The notes under the pieces were generated by a model, which saw only the letters and a program-made list of their open reading frames with translations, did no database searches and was not told the origin of the DNA. Of a DNA stretch of 64,000 nucleotides, positions 1 to 10,481 are shown in pieces. Every line of letters begins with the position of its first letter. Within the stretch, counting starts at the first letter, position 1. Origin of the DNA: Spirogloea muscicola (lineage: Eukaryota; Streptophyta; Zygnematophyceae; Spirogloeales; Spirogloeaceae); the NCBI GenBank assembly GCA_009602725.1, contig WELB01000299.1, positions 36,953 to 100,952 on the forward strand, given 5' to 3'. A program made the translations under genes and the position numbers.

Positions 1-958
1 CGTAACGGCAGCACGGCGCCCCCAGCGGTGCCCCTCACCTCCGCCCTGCCCTCCTCCCCTGCCTCGCGCGCCTGCCCGCGCCCGCCCCGCCGCCGCGCCG
101 CCCCTGTCCCAAGCCCCCGCTGTGCCCAATTGCCCCGGCCGCTCGCTCGCCACGCCAGGAGACCCCTCCGGGCGTCGCACCCCGCCATGGACCGAGCCCC
201 CGAGCGGCGCTGCCGGCCCAGCCTCCGCCTGGCGTGACGTGACGCTCCGCAGCCTCCGGTTGCTGCGCGGGCCAAGGGGGGCACCCTTCCACGCCTCCGC
301 AGGCGCCCCCCCTCTGTCAACGGCTGTGGGAAAGGCTTCCTCCCACCCAATCAGCCCCGCCGCGGCCATGGTGAGCGCCCGCGTCCACAGCCCCGTGCCT
401 CATGCCAGCGACTTGCCGTCGCCTGCCTCGCAGGACTCGTCGACTGCTTGAATCACACCGCACCCTCCAATCATTCCCCGCAATAGCTGCGGTCGGTGGG
501 CAGTCATGGGAGGGAAAGGCATGGCTAGACTTTCCCACCACACAAGTTGCGGCGTAGGGTTGACTGCGCAGCTCCGGCAAGTCGAAGCCGTCCTTCTGCT
601 TTCCTGAGCACGACATGCAGTCTTGGGCTGCGCCACAGCTCCTAGTGCAAGTTGCGGTGCCGGAGAGATAAGGGTGCTCAGGTGTTGCAATGGGGTGAAT
701 ACAAGGAGATAAGTCCATCTCCTCAAAGGAACGGTCACCTGGAAGACCCATGATTGCCTTCGACCACCTCGCCTTCAACTGGACAACGTCCGACCTGCAG
801 CAGCTGGCTGTCAACATATTGCTTCAGGACTGTCCCCAAAGTGTCGAGTGGGATGTTGTTGTCCGCGGGTGATAAGTTACCTTTCCGAGTTACTGAAAGT
901 CAGCGCTCCTCCGATCGTTGATGATGATGACCTATTCAAATCCCTGTTACAGGCACAG
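1..958. other. GC-rich upstream stretch, no recognised gene
   Basis: The first 450 bases are very GC-rich and open in several frames, which is usual for algal 5' regions. I recognise no protein on either strand. It probably contains the promoter and 5' UTR of the E2 gene that starts near 959. Confidence 0.4.
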
Positions 959-2557
959 ATGTTCTCAGCAGCGGAAAGTCTATCTCCCAAAGTGCTGAAG
1001 GAGCTGGCAAGGGAGCTGAAGCTGTTGGTTTCAGCGCCTCCAGAGGGGATCCGAGTAGCTGTGAATGAGGACAATGTGGCTTGTGTCCAAGCTGACATTG
1101 ACGGCCCAGGTAGTTGATCTGGTCAGGCATTTGCAATCTCCTGCCTATTGAATGCGGCGACGATTGCTTTGAGTTGCTTGTGGCAACGACCTGACCTTAT
1201 TTGAGTCTCACAGGAACTGCTCAAGGTTGTGTGTTTTGCTTTGCCTCCACGTGATGGCCTGAAAGGTCATGTAAAGGGATGCCACTGTAGAGTTTCACAG
1301 CCTGCACGCCGCAGTGACACTTCACACCTTCTGTGGATTGTCTGTAGTAAAGTTGGTACACCTTATGATGGAGGTGTCTTCCGCATGAAGTTGGTACTTA
1401 ATCAGGACTACCCCCATGCCCCTCCAAAAGGTACAGCGTATTTGCAGCCTGTGGTCTGAGGCTGCGATGATGAGCATCGTCTGTGCAGAACTTTCTGTCT
1501 TCACTCCCAGTCATGTTCAAGTCCTAGCGCATACAATGTCCAGCTGCCTGTTTGCTCTATATTCTGTTGATGCATTTTGGCCACTGGTCTATGGACATAC
1601 TATTAATACTGTCAGACCGGGTTACTGTTGACAGGCTTTTTCCTCACCAGGATATTTCATCCTAACGTTGCCAAGAATGGAGAGATTTGTGTGAATGTCC
1701 TCCAGAAGGATTGGCAGTCGACTCTTGGTATAAGGCACGTTTTACTGGTGAGCTGCATGACAACTCACTCCCTGCCTGTTGGCAAACACCTGATTGTGGT
1801 CCAGCTTACCTTGACTTGGTATATTCCTTGCAAGACTTTGCCGCTTGAGGCTGATACTCCCTTCCTTTCAGGTCGTGCGCTGTCTACTTATTGAGCCATT
1901 CCCAGAGTCTGCCTTGAATGAAGAGGCGGGGAAAATGTTAATGGAGGACTATGATGGCTATGCAAAGCATGCAAGGTATGTGGCAACTTTTAAATGACTG
2001 TATATCTGCTTTTGCGTACTTATGAGATGACTAATTTTTCAGCTTTGTGCGGAAGTATGCTAGTACAGGTCCAATGACTCTTCCGAGGCGCCAAGCATGC
2101 TGTTCTCCTTCATGTGGCTGTTAGTTTGTGTGTGTACCCAAGGGCCCAGTATTCTCTTGTTAGCACAGATTACGTGCCAGCTGTGCAGTACCACCTTATT
2201 GACCATCTTTCAGCAGAATGTAATCTGCTTGTGAGCCCTGTCTTTTGACTCGCTGCCAGGTTGATGACAAGCATCCACGCACCAAAGATAAGGCCTAGGA
2301 GTGCCAAATTGCTTGACATAGCAGTAGCAGGGTGTGAGCCATCCTTGCGGGGTCACACTCCCCTGACTGAAGATATGGCCAACAAGGATGGATGTGCTGC
2401 AGAGGCCGTGCAGCAACCTACCCCTTCATCCCCTGAAGCTACCATCGCTCCAGGAGCAATATCCCCTCCCAAGAAGTCCAAGGCCTGCAACAAGGTCAAG
2501 ATTGCCGTGGACAAGCGCAAGCTTGACAGCAGGAAGAAGAGCCTGAAGAGACTTTGA
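959..2557 (+). CDS. UBC22: Ubiquitin-conjugating enzyme E2, UBE2S/UBC22 type
   Basis: Five exons join in phase: 959-1109, 1353-1430, 1635-1747, 1872-1975 and 2260-2557, giving 247 residues. The UBC fold is complete. It runs from [11 protein letters not shown] through [14 protein letters not shown] to the HPN motif and the active-site cysteine in [13 protein letters not shown]. By this model the cysteine is residue 95, the same number as in human UBE2S. The family extends lysine-11-linked ubiquitin chains with the anaphase-promoting complex. After the core comes a tail of about 95 residues ending in a lysine- and arginine-rich stretch ([24 protein letters not shown]), as in UBE2S, where the basic tail docks on the APC/C. 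The start at MFSAAESL is chosen because it precedes the conserved first helix; an extra upstream exon cannot be excluded. The last intron holds another open segment that could be an alternative exon. Confidence 0.9.
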
Positions 2558-2930
2558 TAGCACAGTGCAAAGTTTCTGCTGCCTATCTTCTGCCCTCATT
2601 GTTGCATGCGATGATCCTGAAAAGGTTCCAGCCGCCTGCAAAAGGTTCCTGCGCGCCTTGCAGGCAGCCGAACTCTGGTCACGACACATGAGATTCTTCT
2701 CTATTTCACGGGCTGGCACAAGTGCTGCCAAGTGTGGCTTTTGGGGGGAAGAAGGGGGGTTGTACATGTGCCTCTGCGCTTGTCTGACATGGAAGACATC
2801 AGTCTTCAGTTGATACTGTGGATGGAGAAAGCAGAGCCTGGCAGCTCTCGGAGTTCATGGGAAGGCCTGTCTTCAGATACTCGCGTCTGCGGAGCACCCG
2901 TGGCTCGAAACAAGGAAAGAGGTTCCCTTG
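2558..2930. other. Convergent 3' intergenic stretch
   Basis: This lies between the 3' ends of the E2 gene (+) and the FMC1-like gene (-). It should hold both 3' UTRs. No further gene is seen. Confidence 0.5.
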
Positions 2931-3474
2931 TTACTGACCAGGTTTTCTGCTCGTTTCGTTGGATGCTACTCCATCAGTCCATGTCTCCGGCAAACGCAGT
3001 CCGACTCTGTGGGCTGTGTTACGGAGCATCTCGGCCTGCTCGTTGCGTCTATCCACTGCAATGTTGTAGGATTGCAGAAGTTCCTGGAGGAGATGATAGC
3101 TTCCAACGTCGTGAGAGAGAGACTGTTTGGTCCATCCGAGGCATCAAGAGAGTATCTTTTGATTGTCCATCAGGCACTAGCTCGGAGGCGGGCTTGCCAG
3201 CAGCAGCGGAGCACAAATAGCATGCAGCAATTATTCCCAAGTTGGACAAAGAGGTGCTGATTACCCTGTGGTGATGCACGCTGTCCACCAGGAAAGTGTA
3301 GTCTCGTGCAAGCGCGACGCGCTTGGCCACCTGCTCGGGCTGGCTGGTGCCTTCACCGGCTACCCTGAACATGGTTATGACGTACTCTCTGAACTCCGTG
3401 TTCGCCCCCACTTTGGTGATGTGCCTGTCCACGGCTCTGAGCAGGGCCCGAAAGGCCTGCCGCACCTCAGCCAT
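2931..3474 (-). CDS. FMC1: FMC1-like LYR-motif protein
   Basis: Two exons on the minus strand, 3265-3474 and 2931-3083, give 120 residues. Exon 1 reads MAEVRQAFRALLRAVDRH and runs to LARDYTFLVDSVHHHR; exon 2 reads ELLQSYNIAVDRRNEQ and then AHRVGLRLPETW. The arrangement matches the small FMC1/C7orf55 family: an LLR-type LYR start, a central aromatic YTFLVDSVHHH segment and a terminal VGLxLP motif. Yeast FMC1 helps assemble mitochondrial F1-ATPase, and LYR proteins generally work with the mitochondrial acyl-carrier protein. The role here is inferred from that. The donor after HHHR is GT and the acceptor before ELLQ is AG. The gene diverges from the DUF3143 gene and shares its GC-rich upstream region. 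Confidence 0.8.
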
Positions 3475-4288
3475 GCGGGGAGGTCATGCGTGCAGCAACA
3501 TCGGGGCCGCCGCCATGATCCTGCTGCTGCCCGGCGCAGGCCCCTCAGCCTGCAAGGCTGCAGAAGAAGAAGCGGAGGAGCGGCGAGAGGCAGCGTTGTG
3601 CTGCATCGGTGTTTGCCTCCTCGTCCGCCTCTTCTGGCCACCGTGGGGCCCGCGCTGCGAGCAGTGGCCCGCGGCGTCGGCGGGCGGTGTGGAGGCCCTG
3701 GCGGTGCAGTGGCCGCCGCAGCGGGGCGGAGGCAGGCCTCGGAGACGGTCGGGCGCGGCGGGGGTGGGGCTCTAGGGTTCTCTGTTTCTCTAGGGTTAGG
3801 GCGCCGAGGGAGCGGCGGAGCTGCGGGGGCCAGGCGCCCAGCCGCGCGGCGGCCCGGCCTCCCGCCGGCCATGCCGTGAGGCCGAGCTCGGTTCCGGCCT
3901 GGCCCCCGTCGCGCCAGGCCAGCCTCATGGCGCCCGACGCGGCGCTGCTCCGGGCGGGCGCTCTCCTCTTCGGCGTAGGAGACACCGCGCAGCGGCCGAC
4001 CACGAGCGGCCGCGCCGCCGGCCTGCCGCGCCGAGCGACGCCGCTGACTCCCCACGTTGGCATCGCGGCCATAAGCCCGCCTCGGTCGCTTTGCCCGTCC
4101 TTCAGCAGGCCGAGGTATGCATTGGCAGACCCATCCCCTCGTCCCACTTGGCTCGTGCACTGAGTCCGGCGCCACTTATCCTTTCAGCTGCTTCTCTGGC
4201 CCTCCTCCTCCGGAGGGCCCTGAGACTGGGCAGCCTTCCGCCAGCTAAGCTTCCAGCGAAGCGCACGAGTAGCAGAAATTCCAACACC
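3475..4288. promoter_or_regulatory. Divergent GC-rich promoter region with telo-box
   Basis: This lies between the FMC1-like start (-) and the DUF3143 start (+). It is strongly GC-rich and open in many frames, none of which I recognise. Around 3771-3800 two copies of CTAGGGTT occur, the second extended to CTAGGGTTAGGG. This matches the plant telo-box found in promoters of growth and translation genes. Function here is inferred. Confidence 0.45.
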
Positions 4289-5202
4289 ATGCGGCAGGCC
4301 GGAGCGCAGCGTTTGACCAATGCAGCTGTCGCGTGGCAAAGGGCTGCTCTTGCTCCCTTCCCCTCATGTTGCTCGCTGCGACTGGTTCGTGACGGAATCC
4401 TTCTGTGGCGCAGGTTTCCTTGCAGCCCGGGCCTTCCCACTGCATCGGGACGACAGCCACGGCTCCCACAGGCCACCAACTCGGCGGCAGCTGATGAGAG
4501 CTGGCTGCAGAAGCTGCCAGACAAGTCTGCCAAGCTCTACAGCCACAGCCTGCCGAGCATTGAAGCCTGGCTGCGGAGTCTAGGATTCAAACAGGACTGC
4601 GAGGAGCTGACTGTATGGAAGATCGAGAGACCGGACTGGCATGCAGAGCTTTCCATAGAGTTCACCGAGCTGCTCATCAGGTAACCTAACCTGGCCTCCT
4701 TAGGGAATTTGTCCAGCCGGCCAATGAAGTCAGGTCCCAGCAGCTACAACTGGGTGGCAGTCTAAGTTGCCTGGTCTAGGAAAACAGCATCACACATCAT
4801 GTGGTACCCTACAGGCCTTCAATGTGATGAGCAGTCAGCCCTTGATGCATGAGAGCAAGTGGAAGGCACAAAGCCATCTTTACCCGTGGACTTGCGTGTC
4901 GTAGTACTTCCTCCTCTCACACCAAGCCTGGAAAAAGTCACTGCAGTCAAAAGGTGCAGTCAAGTAGCTCTACTGAATAAGCCTGGCCAGATATCTCGCT
5001 TACTTGTCCGAATGCACTAATGGTGAGCTGCTTAGAGGCGATTGCTCCTATCCATCTTCTGTCAACTCATTCTGGTTTTCATATTTCTCATTCCAGATAC
5101 TTGAAGAGCGGCCCTGGGAAGCTTCAGCGAGACGTTGAGAGGAAGTTTAGTTATGCCCTCAGCAGGGAAGACCTGCAAAATGCAATTCTAGGAGGCCCAT
5201 GA
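4289..5202 (+). CDS. DUF3143-family plastid protein
   Basis: Two exons, 4289-4680 and 5097-5202, give 165 residues. The conserved core starts at KLYSHSLPSIEAWLRSLGF and continues through ELTVWKIERPDWHAELSIEF. After the intron it ends with RYLKSGPGK, FSYALSREDLQNAILGGP. This is the cyanobacterial and plastid DUF3143 pattern: LYxHPLPxIExWL, then RPxWxAELxxE, then KYSLSRxDIExAIxxGP. The first 80 or so residues are rich in Arg, Ala and Ser with no conservation I recognise, and fit a chloroplast transit peptide. The exact start is uncertain because the frame stays open upstream of 4289. The family has no function I can name; it belongs to photosynthetic lineages. Confidence 0.8.
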
Positions 5203-6148
5203 CTGCTTGCGGTGCTCGCCGCAATTAGTGCGAGGAGCTCTCTGCAAGAACTTCAGGCTCATTCGTCACGGGGAGATCGGCTTTCCTTCAAAGCAGCAGC
5301 TACACCATGTTGAGACACAACCTTGAATTTTGGTCGATGCACTCTCATGGCTGGACAACAAGCTGCGCGTCTGGCTATCCTGCTCTCATCGCCTGACAAC
5401 AGGCAGGGAGCAGGGCTGAGGAAATTGTTAATCAGTTGCTTTGCCACGCTGTTGTTAGAAGCGGCAAGCCAGGCCGGCTCTGACAGCCCAGGGCTGATCC
5501 AGACGATGCCGTCTTTTGGTGGAAGAGCTGCCCTCCAGCTGCGCAGTCAGGTAGCCGTGCAGCTCACCTGCAGGAAAAGCGAGGCCAGGAAACGAGGCCA
5601 GCTCAAGGGTTTGGCAGTGGCTTCGTACTTGTCAGAAGAGAGAGAGAGTAGTGGGCTCCCTGAGAAGAGGTAGTGGGCTCCCTAAGCCTAGAGCAGCGGC
5701 TGTGGGAAAGTAGCCGGTTAAAATAGACAAGAATAAAGCAAAAAGAAAGAAGCTCTTTCAAGAGGGGTAGGGTGTCAAAAGGGGCAAGAGGTGCCAGAGG
5801 CCGTAGTCGCCCTCAGATATACCTGCAGCAGAGCTGTGGAGCTTGCGCGAAGACTATCTTTGGCGACGAGTCCGAAGAGAGATTTGCGATTCTTGTCTTG
5901 CCTTTTTCGCTACACGGCCCCTTCAGACCTTGTCCACTCCTTCGGGCTGGCCTCTCACATCCACAATTTAAATGGAAGCACTGTTTCTTTTGAAAAGAGA
6001 GAGAAGCGGGAGAGCGGTGCGGAAGCGGGTCGGGTGGAGGGCATCTTGGAGGGCAGTACGGAGGGCTTTGGGCCGGCAGACGTGGCTGCCCTGGTCCAAG
6101 CCGAAGTTGCAGTGTGATGGGCTTTTCCGAGGCGCGTTTGCCTCGAGG
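5203..6148. other. Intergenic stretch with a LINE tail fragment
   Basis: No gene is recognised. From 5915 to 5991 there is a plus-strand copy of the interspersed stem-loop tail (CCCCTTCAGACCTTGTCC, then GGGCTGGCCTCTCACA), described under the LINE families. Confidence 0.45.
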
Positions 6149-6206
6149 AGGAATGCGGCTGCTGATATTAAGGAGCGGCTGTAAAAGCCAGCCAGGTGCA
6201 TACAGA
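6149..6206 (-). mobile_element. LINE family F tail fragment
   Basis: GCGGCTGCTGATATTAAGGA followed by GCGGCTGTAAAAGCCAGCC is the reverse complement of the family F 3' tail. It is also seen at 13040, 44995, 46715 and 57545. It sits about 40 bases before the start codon of the next gene, so it is probably in its promoter or 5' UTR. Confidence 0.6.
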
Positions 6207-6246
6207 GGGTGCTCATGGGAAAGTGCCTCGGCAGCGACCAGGAGCC

Positions 6247-7476
6247 ATGACCTTGCCCGGGGCCCACGCCAGCCCGCCGCCCCACTGCCAGCATCTCGGC
6301 CCTCCCGCTGCCGGTCGTCCACAAGCCTGCCGTGCACGAGGCCCCTGCCACCGAAGCTTGCGCGCGGTGCGCTCTTCTGCCTCGGCAGCAGCGACGAGAG
6401 GCCCGAGTGCCGACCAGCCTCTGCTCGACGGGCAAGTGCGCTCAGCATCCCCTGCCGTGTGCGTCGGGTGGCCAGAGAGCCTGCGCAGGCAGGTGGCGAG
6501 CAGCTTGCCGCCACTAGCGTTGGCACTTCTCCTTAGCGTGGCCAACGCCGGGCCTCTCCCCGCAGCGAGCACACTGACCTCCGGGGAGACCTTTGAGAAC
6601 GTACCTCAGGACCTCTCCGGTACCGCTGCTTCTTCCTCGGCCCGCTCTCTTGGCCCTGACTCTATACCGCAGAGCTTGGTCTACCTGAAGTGCTTGCCTT
6701 TCTCTCGTCTTGCCCTACTGTACAACAGGGCCCCGTGGCTTTCATGCAATGATATTCCGTCGTCGCCAAGGGCCATCACTTCTTCTACCACAAGCAGCAT
6801 GTTGTCCAATCACGGTCCAGCCTGCACATCCATGCCTTCTTGTCGCCATGTATGCTCCTCAAGCCACTCCTGACTCTTGCTGTGCTCGCCTATGAAGGTG
6901 GAGACGCTCCAAGAAGAATACAGCACCCCAAGTCAGCCAAGGCCGAGAACTGCACCCGCAAGTGCGTCGGTACTTGCATTCGCGGCGGTGCTGGGGCTCC
7001 CGGCGAAGGGCCCTTGAATGTACGAAGGTTCGTTTGGATGGAAGCTACCGAGCCCTTGCGTCCGTCTTCTTGAAGCTGGACAGCTCATTGTTGAGCTTAA
7101 AAATCTGGATGGGGGCAGCTCCTTAACAATGCAGGAGCTCATTTGGACCCTGGCTGAGATGCAGGCCCCTTGTGGTATTCAAGGAGGGCTTCCGAAGTCG
7201 CCAGTACTGGTCGGTCTTCTTCACATACTTGCAGCTGTCACCAGCAATCACTGCAGATATTGGCGCACTCCCTCTCATGGCCAGTAATCACCCCAGTATG
7301 CTTTGAGGCAATTCACTCGTTAAGCCTCAATGCAATTCACACTTGCACTAATGGTACCTGCCTGCAAGTTGATCCTTGCTTGCCGCACTGAAAGTGACTG
7401 TGTCTTGCAATACTGCAGTCTGGTGGAATGCAGCGAGATCTGCAATCTCCTCGGCGAGAGAGATGATGGCCCATAG
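6247..7476 (+). CDS. Conserved plastid protein with CTRKCVGTCIRGG core, probable thylakoid lumen
   Basis: Four exons, 6247-6619, 6898-7027, 7165-7209 and 7419-7476, join in phase to 201 residues. The conserved part begins ETFENVPQDLSG and continues with KSAKAENCTRKCVGTCIRGG, GAPGEGPLNVRRPLVVFKEG and FRSRQYCLVECSEICNLL, ending in DDGP. I recognise this as a plant and green-algal protein family of unknown function; the conserved cysteines suggest disulfides or metal binding. The N-terminal 110 residues look like a two-part targeting peptide: a basic Ser/Ala-rich stretch, then a twin-arginine SLRRQVASS before a hydrophobic run (LALALLLSVANAGPLPAAS) with AxA-type cleavage sites. That suggests Tat-dependent import into the lumen, which is inference. 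The start at GCCATGA is the best context; another in-frame ATG lies at 6196. Confidence 0.8.
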
Positions 7477-8041
7477 CATAAGGACTGGCCGCAGCTGCTG
7501 CGCAGTATCAGCTTAGCCGGTGTTCCTTCTCCTGCTCCCCACCAGATACAGGAAAGCTCTGCAGCTGTCATGGTTTGCTTGCTGCTTGGTCTCCGCTTCG
7601 TGAACTCATTGCAGATGGCACGCTTGTGGCTCGCTGGCACAACCGTCCTGCACTTCTTTGAGCAGCCACTTTCTCTTTGCCAGTCGATGGAAGCCCTGTA
7701 GAAGCTTGTCAGAGGCGGTGGAAAGGTGGGTAGTAGTGCTTAGAGTGCAGCAATTGGAAGGACGGGTAAGTTGGCAGGAGCGGAGTTGTAGAGGTGGCGC
7801 GTGCTTGTGAGGCCCCAGGTGCAAGCACCGAGGAAATTGCTCGCCCAAAGAGAAGAGGGACTGGCAAAGCCAGCCCAAAAAGAATGGACAAAACTCAGAG
7901 GAGGTGCTCCTGCAGGGGCTGGCGCGGAGGATTGGCAGCCCAAGGAGGAGACGAAGGCGACAGCCTCTTCCACTGGAGGGCCGATGGCTGTGATTGGCCA
8001 GCCCAGGAAATTGGGAATGAACTGAAGAAGCTATTCTATAT
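7477..8041. other. Intergenic stretch with a LINE C-type tail
   Basis: At 7835-7910 there is a minus-strand copy of the family C tail (GAAGAGGGACTGGCAAAGCC, then AGCCCAAAAAGAATGGAC). Elsewhere no gene is recognised. Confidence 0.45.
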
Positions 8042-8325
8042 GAGGCGATGAGGTTACACCCCCTTACAGCCTTTGCTGGCCGTGCTCTCGCTGCGGCCTC
8101 CGGCTTTCGTCAGGGGGATAGTTTTCCGGCAGCTAGTCTGTCGGATGTGAGGCTCCTCACACGTAACTACTAAGTGGTCCATCCTCCCCCGTTCTGCCAT
8201 AGCCTCTTCAGGCCCCACAGTGGCTGCTTAGCTCGTAGTTTGGCCCCTTCGAACCTTGTCACTTCTTTTCGGGCTGGCTTCTCAAAGCCCTTGCCCCATT
8301 GGAAGAGCCATTTCTTCTTCTTACA
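8042..8325 (+). mobile_element. LINE family B 3' end, 5'-truncated
   Basis: The sequence encodes FAGRALAAASGFRQGDSFPA and then SLSDVRLLTRNY with a stop at 8170. It continues into the family B 3' UTR: TCCATCCTCCCCCGTTCTGCC, the CCCCTTCGAACCTTGTCA box, the GGGCTGGCTTCTCAAAGCCC stem-loop, and an end in CTTCTTCTT repeats with no poly(A). Only the last 40 or so residues of the protein remain. Confidence 0.75.
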
Positions 8326-8433
8326 GCAAGCACGAACAAGGGAAAACAACAGGGCTCAGGTTACAGAACGAAAAGCACAACGAAGTAGAGAGGGCGCGGG
8401 GAGCGCCAGGGGGACTCTAGTTTCAAAGAGATA

Positions 8434-8590
8434 TAGCTTGTCAGATATGCATGTGCTCACTCGGGGATATTTAGTGTCCCCCTTAGCCAGCTCGTTACCC
8501 ATTTAATAGGACATTTGTAGGGCCAGAATTGCCTCCCTTTCAATGTCAGGCGCCGCCCTGTCAGGCGCACCGCCTCCTCTCTCTCTAAGA
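8434..8590 (+). mobile_element. LINE family E tail
   Basis: It encodes SLSDMHVLTRGY with a TAG stop. The family E 3' UTR follows: CCTTAGCCAGCTCGTTACCC, then a CCTCCCTTTCAATGTCAGGC ending like the terminal motif of families E and G. It lies just upstream of the DnaJ zinc-finger gene. Confidence 0.65.
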
Positions 8591-8645
8591 ACTCAGCTGA
8601 CTGCCTGCCCCTCCACGCCCCGCACCCGCCCCTGGTCCCGCAGCC

Positions 8646-10029
8646 ATGACCGCGGCGGCCGTGGCGGGCGGGGGCGGCCCCTGCCCGCACCCCCGCGCCG
8701 CCGCTCCCCCCACCCACCCNTGCCTGCTGCGCCTCCGCCTGACTATTCGCTGGCCCGGCGACGAAGCTCCCAGAGCCCACCCTTGCGGCGCGCCAGTGCC
8801 CACGCTCTGCACTGCTCGCATCTGGCAGGTGCGTGCAAGCCGTGCCGATATGCGCTTGCTACAGCGCAGGCCTGCCGCGACGGCCCCACGTCCACCATTG
8901 TCAGCTCTGGTGGCAGGATGGCACTCCTCTTGGGGACCGCCACCCCTGCCTGCAGAACACTTTGACTTGGCTCCCCGCCCCTCAAAGGACGCTGTGACCC
9001 CATGTCTGCAGCTGCGGCCACTGACGTTATGGAGACCTTCGCTAAGAGCACACCTGCGCGTGCACGCAGTGCACTTGAGCCCACTGGTGGCTGATGGGGG
9101 CCCTCCGAACCTGCAGACGATCATCCTTGTAACAGGGGCGTTCGCCGCCACGGCAGCATCCTTAGTCTTTGGCTTCAAGGTCAGCACTTGTATGGTGGCC
9201 AGCCACCGTACGCTGCAGATGCATGCACGCTTGACACTCTTGAAGATTGTGTACTCCAATGGCCCTACATCGAATGGCAGCTAGCTAGAGCAACATACAT
9301 ACTCCAGCCGCTCAGCTGCTAATTGCAGACTTGCCTGACATTCTGCCAGGGAGAGCCAGTCACCTGCGACAAGTGTGCGGGATATGGTGGGCCCTCTGTT
9401 GCTGAAGGACCCAACTGAAGCGCCACCACCAATGTATTTGCTGCTATTGTTGACTGCGACTGCTGAGCTTGACATCTGCATTGCCTTGTATGGTCATTTA
9501 CTAGCTGGGTTGCTATTGGCCCTCATGAAATCCGAAGAAGGTTTCGTTGGATGTCACTCATCCTTTCGCCACATGCAGTCTTTTGTTGCCTCACGAGCCA
9601 TGCATCATCATTGTGTCATCACCTGTCTCTGGTGTTGGATGCTCCAATGTCTTCAGGTGGGACTAGATGTGTATTCTGTGTCGACGGGAAAATGACCTCA
9701 GAGAAGGGCATTGTGGATTGCAAGGTCTGCAAAGGAGCCGGTAAGCCACGGAACTTGCTGCAACTCTGATTTTCCTGGGTGCACTTCTTTGCTGATCACA
9801 CTTGCTCAGAGTAACAGTGCCCACATTCTCAATCAACCAACACCCAATGTCCAAGTGAGACTTGGACCTCTTACACCTCCTTGTACCGTCAACTTCACTT
9901 CTGTACATCCATCTCAGCTGCGTCATATTGTCAGGGCTGCTGCAACGGCTGATGCAAACCCATCAAGGTGGGTCAGGCCTTGTACTGTGCAGAAAATGCA
10001 AGGGATCAGGATATTCGACACGGATGTAG
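8646..10029 (+). CDS. Plastid membrane protein with DnaJ-type cysteine-rich zinc finger
   Basis: The well-supported exons are one ending at 9179, then 9350-9386, 9657-9740 and 9977-10029. The first ends with a hydrophobic segment, [20 protein letters not shown]. The next three spell the repeats [25 protein letters not shown] and [13 protein letters not shown]. This matches the plant chloroplast family with one membrane segment followed by a C-terminal DnaJ cysteine-rich domain but no J domain. Relatives such as BSD2 and PSA2 act as thiol or assembly chaperones in photosynthesis; assignment to one of these is inference. The 5' part is uncertain. ATG at 8646 opens an Ala/Pro-rich transit-like segment containing one N at 8720, and a donor near 8829 suggests one more intron. 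The retained exons use phase 0, 1 and 1 joins with GT-AG ends. Confidence 0.78.
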
Positions 10030-10481
10030 CCCCTCTCATGATCAATTTGATACTAGGGCATGATCACTGCGATGCAGGTGTAAGCATCAATATTGGGGGT
10101 ATGTGCATCCATTGCACGCACAACTTGAGTTTAGCTGAGCTGAGAATAGCAAGATGGATTGCCTCTCTCGTCTTCTTCAATTACACAATCTTGGAGGATT
10201 CTCAGACACCAATTACCCAACACATTAGCACGTGAAGCTTTCTTCTGTATGCTTTGCTGCAAACACGGCCGCTGATTCACGTAGATAGTATCTTGCACGT
10301 GTAGCAACGTTTCTACTGATCCTGTGCGAGGTCGCTTGAACAGGTCGCGAGACCTATTGGAGGCTACTGTCAGTGGAGGAGATGAATGTGCATTGACCCT
10401 GTCTGTGAAGCTGCTCGCTGCTCGAAAGCCCATGATTGTGTAGCCTAATCATTTCCAATCTGCTCCCTCTATAACACCAGC
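10030..10481. other. Convergent 3' intergenic stretch
   Basis: This lies between the 3' ends of the zinc-finger gene (+) and ClpP3 (-). No gene, repeat or LINE tail is recognised. Confidence 0.5.

Noticed and set aside
1976-2259. Extra coding exon in the last E2 intron ([12 protein letters not shown])
   Set aside because: Joining directly from 1975 to 2260 restores the family sequence [10 protein letters not shown], so the segment is more likely intronic.
3375-4175. Minus-strand frame of 266 codons across the divergent promoter
   Set aside because: It reads straight through the FMC1-like start in another frame, is low-complexity Arg/Pro/Ala and matches no family; it is a GC-composition artefact.
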